A DNA stretch of 33,115 nucleotides from Clostridia bacterium (lineage in GTDB: Bacteria; Bacillota; Clostridia; Oscillospirales; Acutalibacteraceae): positions 1 to 33,115 of the forward strand of contig JAFTZU010000069.1 of NCBI GenBank assembly GCA_017461005.1. Direction: 5' to 3'. Made by a program: the position numbers and the translations under genes. Below, one piece after another: positions 25,128 to 30,753 of the stretch. How positions within the stretch are numbered: the stretch's first letter is position 1; each line of letters opens with the position of its first letter. A model generated the notes under the pieces. That model was given only the letters and a program-made list of their open reading frames with translations. It ran no database searches and was not told the origin of the DNA.

Positions 25128-25213
25128 CCGTCTGTCATAAGGTCCGCTCCTCGCGAGAGGTAAAATTCTATCTCCTTCGGAGAACGCTCCGGTGCGATTA
25201 TGACATCCGACGG
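25128..25213. other. Structured intergenic element with paired outer arms
   Basis: CCGTC-TGTCATAA (25128-25140) pairs with TTATGACA (25198-25205) and, after a TCC bulge, GACGG (25209-25213). Inside are two hairpins: CCTC-GCGA-GAGG (25149-25160, GNRA-type loop) and TCTCC-TTC-GGAGA (25171-25183). The layout is a three-way junction on RNA or a cruciform/MITE-like DNA element between convergent genes. I do not recognise a known family. Confidence 0.4.
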
Positions 25214-25242
25214 ACATCGTTATGCCCCATGAATCAGTAGAA

Positions 25243-25273
25243 AAGCCCCTGAGAATTCGTTTCTCAGGGGCTT
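25243..25273. terminator. Bidirectional terminator between mscS and hydrolase
   Basis: Perfect 13-bp stem AAGCCCCTGAGAA / TTCTCAGGGGCTT with a 5-base loop; T-rich on the plus side (CTTTTT) and AAAA before the left arm gives TTTT on the minus side. Confidence 0.85.
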
Positions 25274-25311
25274 CTTTTTATACTTTTTTGGTTGTTCTAA
25301 GACGGGCGCCC

Positions 25312-26244
25312 TTACTTCAGGAAGTCCAGCATGTACTCGACGGCGAGGTCGGTCTGCGCCTGCGGGAAGCAGTGGCCGGCGCCCTGGATGACGCGGCAGT
25401 CCGTGCCCTTCGGAAGGGCTTTGCGGATCTTCTTCGCAGCGCCCTTGGAGACGAACATGTCGCGGCCCGCTGCCACATACTGCACCGGCGCCTTGATGCT
25501 CTTCAGCGTCTTGACGTCCGGTTTCTTGACGTGGCCCGTGAAGAAGCCAAGGGACTCGCCGGCGTCGGGGTCGGCGAAGGGCGCGGTGAAGCGCTTTGCG
25601 TCGAAGGACTTCGCGAAGTCCTTGTCCCAGCTCATGACGTACATGAACAGTTTGATGGGCGCGTTCAGCCGCTTGATGAGGTTCGCTTCGAGGGTGAGGA
25701 GTTTCACCATTCTGTCCTGGGTGAACCACTCCGCCTGTGCGTCGGTCGAGTTGCGCATGAACATCGGGGCGTTCAGGACCAGGGCCTTGACGTGTTTCGG
25801 TGCGAGGAGCGCGACTTCCATCGCCACGGAACCACCCATGGAGTGGCCGTAGAGGATGAAGCCCTTGCCGTCGTCGAGGTCAGCGATCATCTTCGCGATG
25901 ACGTCTTTCGTCGGCACGTAGTCGATGCCCTTCGTCTCGCGGGTCGAGTATCCGAAAGAAGGCATATCGACGCGATACACAGTGTAACTTTCCGCGTTCA
26001 GCTTTTCGACGAGTTCATCGTAGAACATGGTATTCATCCAGAACCCGTGGAGGACGAAGACTTTTCCCTTCTCTTTGCCGACCGCTTTGTCGACACGGTA
26101 ATGGATGGCGTAGTCGCCGCACACCCAGTACTGGGAATTCTCGAACGGTTTCATTTCAGCGCGCTCTTTCGCGGCTTTCTGGAACGGAGTCAGCTCGACG
26201 GCCGGTGCCGCCGCAGCTTTTTTCGTTTTCTTCTTTCCAAACAT
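25312..26244 (-). CDS. Alpha/beta hydrolase
   Basis: 310 residues with a complete alpha/beta-hydrolase active site: oxyanion HGFW, nucleophile elbow GHSMGG (Ser), GRDMFVSK with the acid, and GAGHCF with the His. A Lys/Ala-rich 17-residue head (MFGKKKTKKAAAAP) precedes the fold and has no hydrophobic segment, so it is cytosolic. Likely an esterase or lipase-like enzyme; the cap domain (about 175-230, basic and aromatic) does not identify the substrate. AAGGAGG is eight bases before the ATG. Its promoter carries the half-site TTTGTAC that is repeated around tetR, suggesting shared control with the terpene-cyclase-like gene. Confidence 0.85.
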   Translation of the reverse strand: MFGKKKTKKAAAAPAVELTPFQKAAKERAEMKPFENSQYWVCGDYAIHYRVDKAVGKEKGKVFVLHGFWMNTMFYDELVEKLNAESYTVYRVDMPSFGYSTRETKGIDYVPTKDVIAKMIADLDDGKGFILYGHSMGGSVAMEVALLAPKHVKALVLNAPMFMRNSTDAQAEWFTQDRMVKLLTLEANLIKRLNAPIKLFMYVMSWDKDFAKSFDAKRFTAPFADPDAGESLGFFTGHVKKPDVKTLKSIKAPVQYVAAGRDMFVSKGAAKKIRKALPKGTDCRVIQGAGHCFPQAQTDLAVEYMLDFLK

Positions 26245-26285
26245 TTGACATGCCTCCTTAAAAAGACGAGGTACATTACTCCTTC

Positions 26286-26314
26286 ATTATACATGTACAA
26301 ATGTCAAATGAACA
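26286..26314 (-). promoter_or_regulatory. Hydrolase promoter with embedded TetR-type half-site
   Basis: TATAAT (minus, 26286-26291) with a weak -35 TGTTCA (26309-26314) 17 bases away. The spacer contains TTTGTAC (26295-26301) adjacent to the -10, forming ACATGTACAAATGT on the plus strand. Confidence 0.5.
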
Positions 26315-26348
26315 GTAACTTTTTGAGAACTCTCTGACGAGCACTTGT

Positions 26349-26467
26349 TTAGAAATACTCCGGCAGGTACGGCAGTGCAAAGTCCCAGGTGTGGGCCAGG
26401 CAAGGCACTCTGTGAAGTTGTACCAGCCCTGTCCGAGCATGCCGTGCAGGTATTGTTTTGCGTTCAT
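26349..26467 (-). pseudogene. Decayed esterase-like gene fragment
   Basis: AAGGAGG sits seven bases before an ATG at 26467, which opens MNAKQYLHGMLGQGWYNFTE. After about 20 residues the natural continuation is in another frame, giving HTWDFALPYLPEYF and a stop at 26349. The HxWDF...PYL end resembles the C-terminal His-containing segment of esterase-D/tributyrin-esterase-like hydrolases. A frameshift near 26400 and loss of the main body make it a remnant. The evidence is one short motif, so this is tentative. Confidence 0.3.
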
Positions 26468-26499
26468 GGGGCTTCCTCCTTTTCACCAGACTCCATTAT

Positions 26500-26877
26500 T
26501 TATAGTTTATGATCTTTGATCCATTTCAGGATGTCTTTGCTGTCTGCCAGCCCACCGGCAACATCCAGGCCAAGCTTTGCGACCTCTTCGTTGGTGGCGT
26601 CGATCCGGATCCCGTTCAGCTCAAGGAACGATAGCATAAGGTACATACCGATCCGTTTGTTGCCGTCCACGAATGCATGGTTCGAAATGAGAGAAAACCC
26701 GAGCTGCGCCGCTTTCTCTTCCTTACTGGGGTATAACTCGACGCCGTCGAATGTGGCGAAAATGTTTTCGATTGCGGACTCAAGCAGTGCTTCATCGCGC
26801 ACGCCGACATCGCCGCCCGTGGCCTCTGCCATGAGCTGATGCAGCAGCAGTACTTTTTCCTTGCTGAATGTTGTCAT
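26500..26877 (-). CDS. doc: Doc-type toxin (Fic/death-on-curing fold)
   Basis: 125 residues, the size of Doc toxins. The Fic core motif is HAFVDGNKRIGMY (about 67-79), with the catalytic His and the Doc-type GNKR instead of the Fic GNGR. Doc proteins phosphorylate EF-Tu Thr382 and stop translation; classical Fic proteins AMPylate, and the K in GNKR favours the Doc type. It overlaps the antitoxin gene by four bases (ATGA), the usual antitoxin-first arrangement. No obvious damage, so probably functional. Confidence 0.88.
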   Translation of the reverse strand: MTTFSKEKVLLLHQLMAEATGGDVGVRDEALLESAIENIFATFDGVELYPSKEEKAAQLGFSLISNHAFVDGNKRIGMYLMLSFLELNGIRIDATNEEVAKLGLDVAGGLADSKDILKWIKDHKL

Positions 26878-27119
26878 TTTGCCAGCTCCTTGAATGCAGG
26901 AAGGTACTTTTCGAGCACTCGTTTGGTAATGATATCGATTCTTTCTTCTTCGGTCAGGTCAAGGATGAATTTCTCATTTTCCATATCGATGACAAGATAT
27001 TTCGGCTTGTTGTTCTTCAAAACAACCGCCTCTCCGTTGCGGTCAACGGAACGCGCAACGGCAGAAAAGTTCTGGTTCGCCTGTGTCATCGAGAACATAG
27101 TGTCTGTATTGATCATCAT
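26874..27119 (-). CDS. phd: Phd/YefM-type antitoxin
   Basis: 81 residues. The N-terminal half (about 8-50) has the Phd fold that binds DNA and dimerises (MTQANQNFSAVARSVDRNGEAVVLKNNKPKYLVID); the C-terminal half is a charged tail (LTEEERIDIITKRVLEKY) that would wrap around and neutralise Doc. Two adjacent ATGs mark the start; GGAGAT upstream supports 27119 or the next codon. A 34-bp palindrome lies between the promoter and this start and is the likely autoregulatory operator. Confidence 0.85.
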   Translation of the reverse strand: MMINTDTMFSMTQANQNFSAVARSVDRNGEAVVLKNNKPKYLVIDMENEKFILDLTEEERIDIITKRVLEKYLPAFKELAK

Positions 27120-27134
27120 GAAATCATCTCCAAA

Positions 27135-27168
27135 AATAAAAGTAGGATGAATTCATCCTACTTTTATT
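27135..27168. promoter_or_regulatory. Perfect 34-bp palindrome, probable Phd operator
   Basis: Arms of 17 bases meet at GAATTC with no spacer (27135-27151 and 27152-27168). The palindrome overlaps the last bases of the -10 and covers the predicted start of phd-doc, as expected for an autorepressor. A-runs beside the stem also let it act as a weak terminator for the RHS fragment. Confidence 0.65.
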
Positions 27169-27955
27169 GTACTCATTCCGTTTTCTTTGTCAACGATCCA
27201 TATATGTCTTACTTCGCGACGATGTTCACGAGGCGGCCTTTGGGCTACCCATATGGCAGTACAAAAGGTACTGGTCATTTTTTCACCGCACTCCACATCC
27301 GGCCAGGCGGAGTTGCCATAGCTGAAGGTCGTAGTTTCTGCAGGAAACGATGTATCATCGTAAACTTTTGTTTTGGTGAGGATATTTCCTCTCTGGTCGT
27401 AGCTGTAAGTTTCAGTGAACCCGTTCGCGGCATCCACGGTCTGCGTCAGTTGGCCATACTGGTCGTAAGTATAGGTCTGCTCCGCAGAACCATAACCTGT
27501 ACTTGTGATCCGGTTCTTGGAGTCGTAGGTGTTCACCACATTGAAGGTGGTATTATCCGCCAGTGTGATCGCCTTGCTCGTGATGTTCTCTTTCGAGTCA
27601 TAGCTGTATGCCGTCGAGAACGCCTGTGAGTTGTTGTAACTTACCGATTCTGTGGTAACGTTATTGCTGCTGTTGTTCGTGAAGCTGTAGACGATGGAGT
27701 TGTTTCCAGAGGTGAAAGTTGTGCTGTACTTCGCGACCTGGCTCGAATAACTCGTTCCGAAATGGCTCTCATTGATGGTGGTGACCACAGCGTCCTCATT
27801 GTCCAGCTGGTCTTCGTTGGAGGACTGGGTGTAAGTTTGGACTGTGGTGTCATCACTCAGTTTCTTTACAGTCACACTATCATTGCTGCCATAAATGTAC
27901 TTTAACCCTGTGTCATAGTTTATTTTCTGGGTCAGTTCGTTGTCTTCGTTGTAAC
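27153..27955 (-). pseudogene. RHS core fragment without toxin tip
   Basis: About 220 codons nearly identical to the RHS core of the large gene at the right edge: NELTQKINYDTG, the HFGTSYSSQV segment, the YD-repeats NTYDSKNRITSTGYGS and QYGQLTQTVD, ending at FSYGNSAWPD. Homology stops near 27296, after which the frame runs about 45 unrelated codons to a TGA at 27153. At the 5' side homology ends near 27952, and only a GTG with no SD remains. It therefore has neither start nor tip and is best read as a recombination remnant that can donate core sequence to other RHS genes. The upstream 90 bases hold no gene. Confidence 0.75.
27166..27193 (-). promoter_or_regulatory. phd-doc promoter
   Basis: TTGACA (minus, 27188-27193), 16-base spacer, TACAAT (27166-27171). 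It lies inside the 3' end of the RHS fragment, so the pair has its own promoter. Confidence 0.7.
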
Positions 27956-28054
27956 CCGACACTTTTCTTGTATAGTGCCAAAGTTCCTATAAAAAACGCA
28001 GTTTCTTCTTGCGAAGTGGTTTGTTATGAGGCTGATATTCCGATTCGCGATTTA

Positions 28055-28765
28055 TTATTGCAATAGACATTGAACCGTTGCATCACTTAAAAGATATAGT
28101 TCATATGGCTGTGTGTCATAGAGGTACAACCCCCACCTTCCGCTCTCTGTCATATTGATGTAGCCCATATCATAGATAGCGACAACATCATAAAATTTTA
28201 GACCGATGTGTATTTCACCCAATTCATATCTACTTTCTAACTCAGGGCTACTGTTTCTATACCACTCACCAGACTCAGATGCTTCCTTTAATTCCTTAAA
28301 AACATCATTTGCATCTTGATAATTATCTACGCATTTAACATTAGAATCCCAAAAATCCACATCGTAATTTTTTTTTCGCTGGACAACATAAATACTTTCT
28401 ATGTTTTCTACATCATGGTAGTTTAAGAGATATCCTTTCTTGCAGAGAAGGTCGCCCCATTCTATTAATAACATATTAAGCTTTTTGTTATTGAATTTCT
28501 TTACATAATGGTTTGGTTTCTTTTCGATATCGTTTTCAGGACCAAAATAAATTTTCACTCTAGAGGTATCATTCATATTCAATTCAGGAAACTGCCACTG
28601 TGAATTGATATGTCCACCAAATGGATCCTCTAAAACATATTCCGCGTCGTTATAAAAATAGCAAAAAGATGAGTCAAGATATTCATTGGTATTACATCCT
28701 GTGATAAAGCATACTATTATGAAAATTATTAAGAAAGATCCTACATTTTCTCTGAACTGTTTCAT
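28055..28765 (-). CDS. Lipoprotein, probable immunity protein for the displaced RHS tip
   Basis: 236 residues, AT-rich gene. Signal peptide with lipobox: MKQFRENVG then a hydrophobic stretch ending FITGC, cleavage before Cys24. The mature part (DSSFCYFYNDAEYVLEDPFGG ... read in short pieces) is acidic with Trp/Tyr-rich strands and matches no family I know. The start at 28765 has GGAGG eight bases upstream and overlaps the RHS stop by four bases (ATGA), so translation is coupled to the tip it follows. Position after a tip is typical of an immunity gene; a lipoprotein anchor would place it on the outer face of the membrane, fitting a tip that acts at the envelope or during entry. A TAATAAATCGCG tag follows the coding region. 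Confidence 0.7.
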   Translation of the reverse strand: MKQFRENVGSFLIIFIIVCFITGCNTNEYLDSSFCYFYNDAEYVLEDPFGGHINSQWQFPELNMNDTSRVKIYFGPENDIEKKPNHYVKKFNNKKLNMLLIEWGDLLCKKGYLLNYHDVENIESIYVVQRKKNYDVDFWDSNVKCVDNYQDANDVFKELKEASESGEWYRNSSPELESRYELGEIHIGLKFYDVVAIYDMGYINMTESGRWGLYLYDTQPYELYLLSDATVQCLLQ

Positions 28766-30070
28766 CTCAAATACCTCCGATACTGCTTTGCAGAGACAAG
28801 CTTTGAAGAATATGCGGCTCTGACAACCAATGGGAAAGCTGCCCAAAGGCCATACATTGCTGGTAACAGTCGTTCCCCTTTGTTTACATCTATTCGATAT
28901 GTGTGCTTGAAAATTCTATTTGAATAGTTGAACAATTTTGAATTGCCAGAGAGTCGCATCATTACGCCAAGAAAATGTACAGCTGCATGGGCCCAAATTT
29001 CAACGCCCATTCTATATGCAGTCATACCCAAGTATGTATAACGGGCACCCCATGCTAAAACTGCAATCTCTCCTATATAAATACAGTACCAACGTGATAA
29101 GTATTTAAGTCCGGCATAGACATAAAAACCGTCATTTCTTTTGTGCATCCCGAGTGAAGCAGCAACCTTTTGCCATTCCTTCTGTGAGCGGCTTCCGGTA
29201 ATATCTTTATCATTTGATGGACTGTTACTACAATACACATATAGATTTAGGTACTTATCATGTATTTTTATCAATTTAGATTGTCCCATATTATCTGGGC
29301 TGATAAATCTCATGCTTGCGGGATTATAGTACCTACTCTGCAAGTAGTAATACTCTGTCTCCTGATCGAAGTAGTATCCTCTATACCGTAAGGGGTTGGC
29401 ATTGGCGATGGCAAGTTGGGTTTCGTTGTTTTCTGTTGCTGGAGTAACAGACAGGACTTCGCCCCAGGCGCCGTAGGAGTAAGTGGCGAAGAGGGAACCG
29501 GTGTTGTCGGCAATGCCGATGACATCGCCCATCTGGTTGGTCAGGTAGAAGTACTGGGTCCCGTTATAAATGAAACCAGTGGGGTTGCCGGAATTGTCAT
29601 ACTGGAAATACATGGTGTTCGTCCCGTCGGTCTGCGACAGGATGACGCCATCTTTTGTTGTGAAGTTCGTGGTCGTTCCGTTGACGGTTTTGCTGGACCG
29701 GATACCGCTTTCGTCATAGGTGTAACTGTAAACGTCCGCCGTGTCGTTCGGGTCCGTCGGGTTCACGGTGATCTCACTGAGTACCCGTCCATTCGTCCAC
29801 TCGAACTCCATGTTCCCATAGGTCAGGACATTGCCGTTTGCGTCATAGGTCAGGCTTGTGCCGTTAACACTGGTCAGCTCATCCGGCCAGGCAGAGTTGC
29901 TATAGCTGAAGTTCGTAGTTTCCGCAGGAAATGATGTATCATCGTAAACTTTGGTCTTAGTGAGGATATTCCCTCTTTGATCATAGCTGTAAGCCGTTGA
30001 GAACACCTGTGTGTTTTTGTAGTTTTCTGCTGCTGTGGCAACGTTATTGCTGGCGTTGTTCGTGAGGTTA
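28762..30070 (-). CDS. Displaced RHS C-terminal module with alternative toxin tip
   Basis: About 436 codons of open frame. 30070 to about 29300 is RHS core, very similar to the large gene: TNNASNNVATA, YDQRGNILTKTK, the WTNGRVLSEITVN region, the DGVILSQTDGTN strand, RYRGYY and SRYYNPASMRFISP. From about 29300 to 28765 is a unique tip of about 180 residues with several hydrophobic stretches and a EIWAHAAVHFLG segment that I do not recognise. It has no ATG/SD at the 5' end (first possible start GTG at 30006) and an in-frame TAG lies upstream near 30130, so it is a silent orphan unless recombined onto an active RHS gene. Compared with the large gene it lacks 201 bp in frame, at a 13-bp repeat. 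The stop overlaps the lipoprotein start. Confidence 0.75.
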
Positions 30071-30163
30071 TAAAGATGATAATAGGCCTTGTGCTTGTTG
30101 TGTTGGCGATTTACTTCTCTGCCATTGGATCTCTATACTTCCTCACTGGAATAATAACTCATT
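30071..30163. other. Junction between lipoprotein gene and displaced RHS module
   Basis: 93 bases without a gene. It holds the TAAATCGCC tag on the minus strand (30105-30113) followed by an A/C-rich run, as after aspS. A plus-strand frame starting here encodes one hydrophobic segment but overlaps the lipoprotein and has no SD. Confidence 0.4.
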
Positions 30164-30745
30164 TCATTTTGCCGTTAACCCGCCAAACACTAAAAGTTGA
30201 TCTCCTTTTTTATGACCATAAGCTTTTTGGCCAAACTGATAATATTCAACTACACCATGTTCCTCAAAAAAATCCAAATTGCGATATTTTGCAATATCGT
30301 AATCGTTGCTTTTTAAACTACCTCTTTTCTCTATTGAATACTTTTCTTCAGGTGCTTGTAGAAATGATTCACAAAACTGTTTAGAGTAGCTTTTATAAGC
30401 AAAAGTATTTACGATTGGCAATACAACAGATAGATTAGGCATTTCATCATTAGAATAATAATAATTTGCATGATAGTAAAGCGTGTTCTTATTAGAGAAT
30501 TCGTCTGCAATAAAGCCTATCTCTAATCTATGATTGCCGGACCATGTGAAACTATAGCTTTGCAAATATGTTAAATCTGTATCAGATCGAATTGTAATAT
30601 CTTTCGTGCCGATAACGTTTTTTTCTACAAAATTGATTTTTTCATTAATCCATTGCTCATTAGTTACATATGATTGCTGTCTCCCACAACTGGTGCCGAG
30701 TAGAAGTAATAAACCTATTAAGATAAAACAAAGTCTCTTTTTCAT
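30164..30745 (-). CDS. Lipoprotein, probable immunity protein for the large RHS toxin
   Basis: 193 residues. N-terminus MKKRLCFILIGLLLLLGTSC is a classic lipoprotein signal with lipobox LGTSC, cleavage before Cys20. The mature part is Tyr/Asn-rich with no family I recognise. It starts eight bases after the RHS stop, with a poor SD (TAGGTAT), so it probably depends on coupling to RHS translation. Placement directly after the tip, AT-rich composition and unrelatedness to the other lipoprotein fit an immunity role. Function is inference from position only. Confidence 0.7.
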   Translation of the reverse strand: MKKRLCFILIGLLLLLGTSCGRQQSYVTNEQWINEKINFVEKNVIGTKDITIRSDTDLTYLQSYSFTWSGNHRLEIGFIADEFSNKNTLYYHANYYYSNDEMPNLSVVLPIVNTFAYKSYSKQFCESFLQAPEEKYSIEKRGSLKSNDYDIAKYRNLDFFEEHGVVEYYQFGQKAYGHKKGDQLLVFGGLTAK

Positions 30746-30753
30746 GTTGATAC

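Noticed and set aside
25312..25729. Second protein in another frame inside the hydrolase gene
   Set aside because: Arg/Pro-rich shadow frame without SD; the hydrolase active site is in the other frame.
28762..30006. Displaced RHS module as an independently expressed gene
   Set aside because: No ATG with SD, upstream in-frame stop, and no promoter visible; treated as an orphan module.
30076..30384. Plus-strand frame with a hydrophobic N-terminus
   Set aside because: Overlaps the lipoprotein gene, no SD, and begins at an RHS junction; the hydrophobic segment is probably chance.
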